The position numbers and the translations under genes were made by a program. 64,000 bases of DNA from the NCBI GenBank assembly GCA_034440575.1, contig JAOTOL010001476.1, forward strand, positions 213,501-277,500, given 5' to 3'. Of the stretch, positions 9,756 to 18,926 are shown piece by piece; the stretch's first letter is position 1, and every line of letters starts with the position of its first letter. The notes beneath the pieces are model-generated. The model did no database searches. It was given only the letters and a program-made list of their open reading frames with translations, and had not been told where the DNA came from. This stretch comes from Imbricaverruca yamaguchii. Its lineage: Eukaryota > Arthropoda > Thecostraca > Neoverrucidae.

Positions 9756-12117
9756 TTTGTAGTGGCGAGGCCCACATACCCGACAGCGGCCCTTGTAGTG
9801 GCGAGGCCCACATACCCGACAGCGGCCCTTGTAGTGGCGGCGAGGCCCACATACCCGACAGCGGCCCTTGTAGTGGCGAGGCCCACATACCCGACAGCGG
9901 CCCTTGTAGTGGCGAGGCCCACATAGCCGACAGCGGCCCTTGTAGTGGCGAGGCCCACATAGCCGACAGCGGCCCTTGTAGTGGCGAGGCCCACATACCC
10001 GACAGCGGCCCTTGTAGTGGCGAGGCCCACATACACCCGCACAGCGGCCCTTGTAGTGGCGAGGCCCACATAGCCGACAGCGGGCCTTGTAGTGGCGAGG
10101 CCCACATAGCCGACAGCGGCCCTTGTAGTGGCGAGGCCCACATACCCGACAGCGGCCCTTGTAGTGGCGAGGCCCACATACCCGACAGCGGCCCTTGTAG
10201 TGGCGAGGCCCACATACCCGACAGCGGCCCTTGTAGTGGCGAGGCCCACATACCCGACAGCGGCCCTTGTAGTGGCGAGGCCCACATACCGACGCCCGAC
10301 AGCGGCCCTTGTAGTGGCGAGGCCCACATACCCGACAGCGGCCCTTGTAGTGGCGAGGCCCACATAGCCGACAGCGGCCCTTGTAGTGGCGAGGCCCACA
10401 TACCCGACAGCGGCCCTTGTAGTGGCGAGGCCCACATACCCGACAGCGGCCCTTGTAGTGGCGAGGCCCACATACCCGACAGCGGCCCTTGTAGTGGCGA
10501 GGCCCACATAGCCAACAGCGGCCCTTGTAGTGGCGGCGAGGCCCACATACCCGACAGCGGCCCTTGTAGTGGCGAGGCCCACATACCCGACAGCGGCCCT
10601 TGTAGTGGCGAGGCCCACATACCCGACAGCGGCCCTTGTAGTGGCGAGGCCCACATACCCGACAGCGGCCCTTGTAGTGGCGAGGCCCACATACCCGACA
10701 GCGGCCCTTGTAGTGGCGGCGAGGCCCACATACCCGACAGCGGCCCTTGTAGTGGCGAGGCCCACATACCCGACAGCGGCCCTTGTAGTGGCGAGGCCCA
10801 CATACCCGACAGCGGCCCTTGTAGTGGCGAGGCCCACATACCCGACAGCGGCCCTTGTAGTGGCGAGGCCCACATACCCGACAGCGGCCCTTGTAGTGGC
10901 GAGGCCCACATACCCGACAGCGGCCCTTGTAGTGGCGAGGCCCACATAGCCGACAGCGGCCCTTGTAGTGGGCGAGGCCCACATACCCGACAGCGGCCCT
11001 TGTAGTGGCGAGGCCCACATACCCGACAGCGGCCCTTGTAGTGGCGAGGCCCACATAGCCGACAGCGGCCCTTGTAGTGGCGAGGCCCACATAGCCAACA
11101 GCGGCCCTTGTAGTGGCGAGGCCCACATAGCCGACAGCGGCCCTTGTAGTGGCGAGGCCCACATAGCCGACAGCGGCCCTTGTAGTGGCGAGGCCCACAT
11201 ACCCGACAGCGGCCCTTGTAGTGGCGAGGCCCACATACCCGACAGCGGCCCTTGTAGTGGCGAGGCCCACATACCCGACAGCGGCCCTTGTAGTGGCGAG
11301 GCCCACATACCCGACAGCGGCCCTTGTAGTGGCGAGGCCCACATACCCGACAGCGGCCCTTGTAGTGGCGAGGCCCACATACCCGACAGCGGCCCTTGTA
11401 GTGGCGAGGCCCACATACCCGACAGCGGCCCTTGTAGTGGCGAGGCCCACATACCCGACAGCGGCCCTTGTAGTGGCGAGGCCCACATACCCGACAGCGG
11501 CCCTTGTAGTGGCGAGGCCCACATACCCGACAGCGGCCCTTGTAGTGGCGAGGCCCACATACCCGACAGCGGCCCTTGTAGTGGCGAGGCCCACATACCC
11601 GACAGCGGCCCTTGTAGTGGCGAGGCCCACATACCCGACAGCGGCCCTTGTAGTGGCGAGGCCCACATAGCCAACAGCGGCCCTTGTAGTGGCGAGGCCC
11701 ACATAGCCAACAGCGGCCCTTGTAGTGGCGAGGCCCACATAGCCGACAGCGGCCCTTGTAGTGGCGAGGCCCACATACCCGACAGCGGCCCTTGTAGTGG
11801 CGAGGCCCACATACCCGACAGCGGCCCTTGTAGTGACACCGAAGGCCACATAGCCAACAGCGGCCCTTGTAGTGGCGAGGCCCACATAGCCAACAGCGGG
11901 CCTTGTAGTGGCGAGGCCCACATAGCCGACAGCGGCCCTTGTAGTGGCGAGGCCCACATAGCCAACAGCGGCCCTTGTAGTGGCGAGGCCCACATAGCCA
12001 ACAGCGGCCCTTGTAGTGGCGAGGCCCACATAGCCAACAGCGGCCCTTGTAGTGGCGAGGCCCACATAGCCAACAGCGGCCCTTGTAGTGGCGAGGCCCA
12101 TATAGCCAACAGCGGCC
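9756..12117. repeat. 36-bp minisatellite, about 65 units
   Basis: Unit core GTAGTGGCGAGGCCCACATA followed by a CCCGACAGCGGCCCTT-type half. Three variants of the second half (CCCGACAG, GCCGACAG, GCCAACAG) occur. CCCGACAG dominates and forms homogeneous runs (for example 11180-11660), while GCCAACAG is enriched at the right end (11660-12115). Rare length variants include GGCGGCGAGG (+3), GTGGGCGAGG at about 10969 (+1), and one degenerate unit at about 11835. Open frames of over 800 codons on the minus strand and 406 on the plus are products of the multiple-of-three unit. Confidence 0.98.
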
Positions 12118-12146
12118 AAGTCTCCTGGTGCATCGAAGAGGCCTGG

Positions 12147-12413
12147 ATAGCATTTATTTTTTTTAATACAACGAAGAATGGCTCTTAAGTGCTCCTGGGT
12201 TTTAGACATTGCGTGAGACGAAATGTACGACACTCAATATACCAGGAGGTGCTGGGTTTACACCAAAAGTAGCGTGAGGGATTATGCTATATTACTCAAA
12301 TATAGCAGCAGAATAATATAGCATAATCCCTAACGCTACTTTTGATGTAAACCCAGCACCTCCTGGTATATTGAGGGTCGTACATTTCGTCTCACGCAAT
12401 AGCATTTATTTTT
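12147..12413. mobile_element. 89-bp-arm hairpin element with 15-bp direct repeats
   Basis: Inverted arms at 12209-12297 and 12311-12399 are each 89 bp and differ at only four positions, separated by a 13-nt loop. The outer tip is TTGCGTGAGACG; the arms contain CAGGAGGTGCTGGGTTTACA. A 15-bp direct repeat, ATAGCATTTATTTTT, occurs at 12147-12161 and at 12399-12413, immediately after the right arm. The left direct repeat is separated from the left arm by 47 bp of unpaired sequence. This looks like an insertion with target-site duplication of a snap-back nonautonomous element. A transcript would form a long near-perfect hairpin, so a small-RNA source is also possible. Confidence 0.75.
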
Positions 12414-12515
12414 GGGTATTTTCGTTTTCAATTCGGTCAATGCCTGGGGGCTAGTACTACTTTGCTTAGTGTGAGGCAGAGCGGAACGGTTTAGGAGCCC
12501 TATGGCCGCCTGGCA

Positions 12516-12898
12516 ACCCACATGGCACTGCCACCTGCCATCTAGAGCCCACATGGTACTGCCACCTACCATCAAGAGCCCACATGGTACTGCCACCTAC
12601 CATCAAGAGCCCACATGGCACTTCCACCTGCCATCAAGAGCCCACATGGTACTGCCACCTACCATCAAGAGCCCACATGGCACTGCCACCCGCCATCTAG
12701 AGCCCACATGGTCCTGCCGCCTGTCATCTAGAGCCCACATGGCCCTGCCGTCTGTCATCTTAGAGCCCACATAACCCTGCCATTTGTTGTCTAGAGCCCA
12801 CATGGCCCTGCTGCCTGTCATCTAGAGCCCACATGGCTCTGCCACCTGCCATATAGAGCCCACATGGCCCTGCCACCTGTCATCTAGCCGCCTGCCAT
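12516..12898. repeat. 31-bp minisatellite, about 12 units
   Basis: Units share AGAGCCCACATGG and CTGCCACCTGCCATC, with TACC/TGCC and TCAAG/TCTAG variants. They become more diverged to the right (CTGCCGCCTGTC), fading into GGCGCCCCT-type sequence by about 12930. Confidence 0.95.
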
Positions 12899-14203
12899 CT
12901 GGCGCCCCTGTGTCGCTACATGGCGCCCCTATGGCCCCAAAACAATATTTTAAGCATATAATGCTCCTGGGTTTCTGCCCGTCATGAATGGATATCAGTT
13001 TTGCTCCAAAGCAAGCCACCTGGGGGCGGGGTGAGGTGAGGAGTTAATGTCCTTGACTTGGCTACACCTGGGTAGTTATGCACCCATCGAGTTGTATACC
13101 TAAGCGTAATTTTAATATTTAAACACGCTAACCGATGACAATCTATGATGCAAATGATGCAGCACTTCACATCGGAGCAAAGTTATGTTGTTGGAAAACG
13201 CCTTATATTGTGTAAATATAAACACAAATTTACTTTTGTACACTGATAAAGAAAGTGTAAGAACTTATTGTGCAAGCCGTTGTATTATGCAAGTACAAGC
13301 TACTACGGTTGTAAATTAACATGAAAATGCAGCTTAGTTGATCACAAATGATGCATACGCTTGTTGCACAACACGGTTTCAAATGTAAATTGGAGGGCAC
13401 GCTTGGCACTTTTACACTGAAAAAACTTTGTATCGGTACTGTTTGCCGAAATATCTGTCTAGAGTCCGAATACACACGCTTAACAGTGTCAACCAACCTA
13501 CAATTATACCTTAATGCACCTTATTATTCGCAGAAATATCTAAAGCGTGTGCGACAATAAGCTGATAAAAACGAAACGCGTGAAATATTACTCAGGTGAC
13601 CAAGATACGGTGAAGATTTCTGTAGTGTAGAGGAATAAGTTGTGGTCATTTTGATGTTAAAGTTTAGGATAGAGTTTAGGATTTAAGTAGATAGCTTCAA
13701 TAACACTGGGTATATTTCCAGATACCGTGTAATTGTAGAGGCATATAGGCTTCTTCATTTTTGGAGTATTTTAGTATTTAGTTTTGTTCAGTTGGAGATA
13801 TTACAAGTGTGTATATATTATAAGTACATTAGAGAATACTAATACACTTTCCTAACATACTTTATTTAGTGTTGAGGTGCATGGTCTCTTTTGTGTTTAA
13901 GTTTAAGATCGAGTTTAATACTAAGTTGGTGGTATTCATAAGTGCTGTGTGACTGTTCATTTTCCTGTCTAGCCGGAAGAGATATCAAAAGTGATATTCA
14001 TATAGTCGTCTACTTGTCTAGAAGACAATTAGATTATACATTTGATTTCAAGAAAAAAACAACAAACAAACAGTTGTTTAATAGTTTCTGCTTAGTGTGT
14101 TGGTAATCTTGAGGTACTTAGATCATTATCTGACAATATAGGAGATTTTTTTAAATTAATTGTTGTCGGTTGTTTAACGAGTTAATTCCAATCTAAATCT
14201 AGG
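12899..14203. other. AT-rich flank, probable LINE 5' leader
   Basis: AT-rich unassigned sequence. The part from roughly 13560 to 14203 may be the untranslated leader of the LINE whose ORF1 starts at 14204, but its 5' end cannot be placed without other copies. Confidence 0.4.
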
Positions 14204-15150
14204 ATGGTTTCTACCAGGATGCAGGCACTAGAGGAAGAGATCAAGGCCCTTAGGGCAGAACTTTATAAGCTGAAGGCTGCCCTTGTTGCACAGGGTAGGC
14301 AAGAAAATGCAACAAGGGGTCACTCCGCAGCAGGAACATCATATGCCCAGGCGGTCGCAGCCCACCAGGCAGCTGAGGCTTCCCCTACTGTGGAGGTGGC
14401 TGGGATTTCTCTAGAGGAGAGTGTTAATATTGAACAGAGGAGGGGTAGTTCTGGTAGGTCACAGGAGGGCAAATGGCATGAGGTCAGGGGTGGAGGATTT
14501 GGAGACGCGAGCCTAAGGAAATGGTCAGTGAGTGGCAGGTGGCAGGTGGTAGGAGTGGGAGGAAGCCTAGTCGAACTGCTCAACAAGCGGGCATAGCAAT
14601 ATCGAATATATTCCAGGCACTATCTTGCGCCCAGGATAGTAGTAGTGGGGATACGGTACTGGTCGTAGGTGATTCTCGTGTGCGACATTTAGATCGGGTA
14701 CTTTGTAAACGTGGGAGGGACAGGAGGTGCATCACCAGGCCTGGTGCCAATGTTAAGGACCTGGTGCCAGTGGTGGAACAGGCCACCAGTGATCACCAGT
14801 TTAGTACAGTTATAGTACATGTAGGGGTGAATAACATAGGTCCTGCTAGGAGTGAGGAGCTGCTGCAGGTCTATAAGGCCCTTCTGACCACCCTGAAGGA
14901 TAGCAATAGGAGAGTCATTGTAACTGCAATTTTGCCTAGGGCTGAAGCCTCCCCTGACTGGAGCTCTAGGGCGCTGGCAGCCAATGCCAGGGTAGGTAAG
15001 CTCTGCCATGAATTAGGTTTAACATTTTTTGATGAGTGGTGCAGGTTTTATGGATCCTGGGACCTCTATCAGAGGGATAGCCTGCACTTCTCCAAGAAGG
15101 GGGTTCATGTGTTAGACAAAGTGTATGAGCATGTCCTTCAGGAAAACTAG
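14204..15150 (+). pseudogene. LINE ORF1 with SGNH esterase domain, frameshifted
   Basis: ORF1 proteins of CR1-type LINEs bind RNA and often carry an SGNH (GDSL-like) esterase domain. The first part (14204-14596) begins with an ATG and a short coiled coil (ALEEEIKALRAELYKLKAAL). The second part reads in another frame from before 14521 to 15150. The shift lies between about 14500 and 14560, where WQVVG/VAGGRSGRK in the two frames seem to join. The esterase part has the expected blocks: GDSR with catalytic Ser at 14674-14676, VHVGVNNIG as block III, and DSLH supplying the Asp and His near the C-terminus. So the catalytic triad is preserved although the gene is split. It could be a recent mutation or an assembly error in one copy. 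Confidence 0.85.
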
Positions 15151-15179
15151 GAAATGGGGTGGGTAGGAATGAAATTTAA

Positions 15180-18160
15180 TTGCCATCTCAGGGATATTCC
15201 AATAGTGTCAGCCAAGGCAATAGAACCTCAAAAGGTCAGCAAATAGGGACAGCAGTAATTCAAGGAGGCAGTGTTAGTTCATCCAGTGATAAAAGAACTC
15301 AGCGTGAAAAAACCAAAGGTTGTTATGGAGCATATGTTAAGTGTATGATGCTTAATGCTCAGAGTATCCGATCCAAATTTGATGAGTTCACGTGTTATGT
15401 GGCTGAGGATGAACCAGATTTTGTTTGCATTACGGAGGCATGGGTCAGTGAGGGGTATTTTGGAGATAACTTGCAGGACTATGAGATCCAGGGATACAAT
15501 ACGTTTTCATGCAAAAGGGGTCCAGCAGTAAAAGGGGGTGGTGTAATGCTCTATGTGAATAGCTTATTCAGTTCTCAAAAAGTAGCAGGTGGGGATAAAA
15601 ATGTGTCTGTTGAGTCCATTTGGCTTGATGTCGCTGTGGGAAAAGGCAACAGCAATACACTGAGGATAGGAGCTTTCTACCGATCAGGAACCCGGCCACA
15701 TTCTCAGCAACTGGAGCTTGACAAGGTGATTTGTGAGGAAATCAGTATAAACTTTCGGAGGAAGTGCCTTGTTCTTGGTGACTAATCTAAAAGGATATGA
15801 AAATGTTGGTGTTGGCTCCCCATCATGCAAAATGTTTAGGAATTGCCTTGAAGAGGACCTGTTCTTACACCAATTTGTAACGAAACCTACCAGGCATGGC
15901 TTATTCTTGGACCTTGTATTCTGAGATTTAAGTGACTTGGTTCAAGACTTGACTGTAGGGGAAACTCTGGGAAGAAGTGACCATAACATAGTTAGATTCA
16001 AGGCACATGTAGGGGAAATTATTAAGGGTAATTTGGTAAAGGTTCCAAATTTCAACAGAGCAGACTTTGACTGCATGAGAGCGGCTTTAAGTGCCATAAG
16101 TTTGGAAGAAGAATTATCCAATTTAAATGCCTGTGAAACGTGGGAAAAATTCAAATCTTACTTGAAGGAAATTCAGATTGGACATGCCCCACAAAAGCAA
16201 ACACAAAAGGATAGGAAAGCCAGCATGGCTTACACCAGACTTGATCAAAGCAATTAAGGCTAAGAAAGCTGCATTTAGAGTGCTAAAGGAAGCTTCAAAT
16301 ATCGCAAGTCTAAAGGCGTATTGAAAAGCTAGGGTCACTGTAAATAAATAAAAAAACAGAGCAGCAACGCGAGCAAAAGAACTCGATTTAGCTAGGAACT
16401 GTAGTGGGGACAGCAAAAGGTGTTTTTAGTTTCTACAAGCTGAGTAAAGTTTCTAGCACAATTGGTCCACTGGAAGTAAATGGGACCATATTGGGTGAGG
16501 ATACTGAGATGGTTGAGGAGCTGAGTAAGGAGTTTAAATCGGTGTTTACATTGGAAGTTATGACCATCTGCCGACCGTACATCATAGTTCAGTGACATGT
16601 TACCGGATAAATGATGTTGATTTCATTGATAGTGATGTTGTTTTCAATCATATCAGGAATATAAAGCCAAACAAGGGAGCAGGATCTGATGAAATTTATG
16701 CTAGGGTATTGCGGGAAGCTGAAAAGGAACTGGCACTTCCACTTAGTATCATATTTTGTAGATTTGTTTCACAAAATGAAATTGCCCTTTTTCAACAGAT
16801 TGAAAAAGGGCAAATGTAATTCCTATTTTCAAGAAAGGAGAAAGAGGGAAGTTGAGAACTATAGGCCAGTAAGTCTCACATCCCTAGTCTGCAAGGTACT
16901 CGAATCAATTATCAAGGATAGAATAGTTAGTTATCTGGAAGGAAACAGATTGATTCAAGATACTCAACATGGGTTTAGGAAAGGGCGATCATGCCTCACA
17001 AATCTCTTGGACTATTTTAACTTCGCCACACAACAATTTGATCGGGGAAATCAGGTTGATGTAGCATGTCTTAACTTTAGTAAGGCATTTGGGAAGGTAC
17101 CCCATACACGGTTAATGATACAGCTTCAGGCCAATGGTGTTGCGGGTAGCATCGTAAAATGGATAGAGTTGTGGCTTTCAGATAGACAACAAAGAGTGAT
17201 GCTAAATGGTACATAAAGTCATCATGGCAAAATGTTCTTAGTGGAGTCCCTCAGGGATCAGTGCTGGGGCCACTACTGTTCATTATATTTGTAAATAACA
17301 TTGCAAGTGGCATAAGCAGTAAGGTTTAGAAATTTGCGGATGATTTGAAAGTCTTTAGGGCAATATTAGGTCAAAATGAGCATATCTCGCTGCAAAAAAA
17401 ACTTGCCGAACTTGTGAAGTGGTCCGAAGAATGGCAAATGAAACTTAATTTTGATAAGGGCAAAATCATGCATGAAGATAAGCAGCATATGAAGGCTCCA
17501 TACTTGATGGGTGGCCAAGTGCTATCAGTGACTCAACAGGAGAAAGATTTAGGTGTTATTCTAAACACAGAATTGGGGGCATCAGAACAGACCAAGGAAG
17601 CCAGGAAGAAGGCACTGAGAATGCTTGGGGCAATAACTAGGAATGTATCATACAGAAGTGAGGAAGTCACCAGGAAGCTTTGCTGTGCATATGTCAGGCC
17701 ACATTTGGAATATTGCATCCAAGCTTGGTTTCCTAGCTACGAAAAAGATTGTTGGCTTTTAGAGAGAGTACAAAGAGGGCTATAAAAATGGTTCGTGGTA
17801 CATGCAACCTGACATATGAGGAAAGACTGAAGAAGTTGAATGTGTTTTCACTTAGATATAGAAGGCTGAGAGGAGATCTCATCGAGGTCTTTAAATTTGT
17901 CCATGGTCTGGAGAGGGGATATCTTGGGGAAATGTTTGAATTTAACAGAAATTATGCCATTGGAGGTCATCAATTCAAAATTAAAGTTAACCACAGAAAA
18001 CAAGGTTTAGACAGACTTTCTTCACCAACAGGGTAGTAGAACACTGGAACCAGCTGCCAGAAACCATTGTCAGTAGCAGCACATTTAATGTCTTTAAACA
18101 GCATAGACAATCATTATAAGAATAGAGGGCTTGCTTTTCAGCATTACAGGGAGGGCTGAT
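15180..18160 (+). pseudogene. LINE ORF2 (endonuclease plus RT), broken
   Basis: ORF2 encodes an APE-type endonuclease and reverse transcriptase. The endonuclease start is intact: MLNAQSIRSKFDEF and ITEAW (catalytic Asn and Glu) precede LVLGD, where a 2-bp deletion relative to copy 2 (GACTAATC versus GACTTTAATC at about 15782) breaks the frame. Further downstream are SDHNIV, RT blocks (NYRPVSLTSLVCKVLESII, QHGFRKGRSCLT, LNFSKAFGKVPH) and FADD at 17333-17344. The FADD is preceded by an in-frame TAG at 17327 where copy 2 has Leu. More stops occur (for example near 15921 and 16321). The C-terminal RYRRLRGDLIEVFK segment is still readable at about 17855. No start codon is well defined. Confidence 0.88.
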
Positions 18161-18262
18161 CGACGGATTTGGTGGGCAACTGGTTGAGTGTACAGAGTGC
18201 AACCAAGAAGGGCCCTTGTGGCTCATAGTTGCGCTAATCTTTTGTCTTTATGTCTTTAAGTA

Positions 18263-18926
18263 AAACACTAAATATGGGGTTCAAGTTGAAGTCACCAAGT
18301 AGGTATATTTGGTGAAGTTAATGACAGGAAAAGGAGCATTTTTAGGTATTTATCTTTCTCACCCTTCGTGCTCAGTATTTGTAAGTGTGTAGAGCGTTGT
18401 GTCCAATGCCCATTGTCCACGCCAGACCCCATTAGTCAGACAGGCAGACGGACACACAGACATACAGACAGCACGAGGTGACATGGCCCACTACTCTGCA
18501 GCGCAGAGCGGCTTGTCTAATGTCAGCTGTCCGTGCTGCACCCGATCAGCTGATACCGCACGCAACTGAGCGCGTGCACGTGAGAGATCGGCAGCGGCGG
18601 GTGTGTGTCGGGGGGGGGGGGGAGCGAGGGGTGCAGATGCCGTAATCGGCACCATCGGCGGACGACAGCCGCCGTTGGATCAGTGTCGCCGCCCGCCCGA
18701 GCATGAAGCGCGCAGACGCCGTGCCGGCCACGCCGCGCCGTCATGTTCGATAGCGGCTGACAGCGTCGCCTGCGGACTTTTTCCCCGCCGTATTGTCGCG
18801 CTCGGAGTCTTCCGCGAGGTAAGGCCTTACGCGGTCTCGCTTGAGATGGTGGCGTGAGGCGACAAGCTGTGTGGCCGTGGACCGCCTGTGAAGTTGGTAT
18901 CGGCGGCGTTATTGGCCGCACGGGTG
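18263..18926. other. Spacer between LINE copies; CpG-rich
   Basis: About 18420-18920 is GC- and CpG-rich with a 15-base G run at about 18609-18623. No frame was recognised. It ends abruptly at the 5' truncation point of LINE copy 2. Confidence 0.5.

Larger units (their letters stand above)
14204..18262 (+). mobile_element. CR1/L2-like LINE, copy 1 (near full length, broken)
   Basis: A non-LTR retrotransposon with ORF1 (14204-15150), ORF2 (about 15180-18160), a short 3' UTR and a microsatellite tail of TGTCTTTATGTCTTTA at about 18240-18256. The same 3' UTR and tail close copy 2. Compared with copy 2 it has several frameshifts and stops, so it cannot mobilise itself. The 5' UTR boundary is unknown. 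The SGNH-type ORF1 domain and the RRLRGDLIEVFK region near the C-terminus are typical of the CR1/L2 group of LINEs. Confidence 0.9.

Noticed and set aside
9660..12233. Minus-strand frames of 800-857 codons across the 36-bp array
   Set aside because: All are translations of the same multiple-of-three repeat in different frames; both strands are open and no unique protein domain flanks them.
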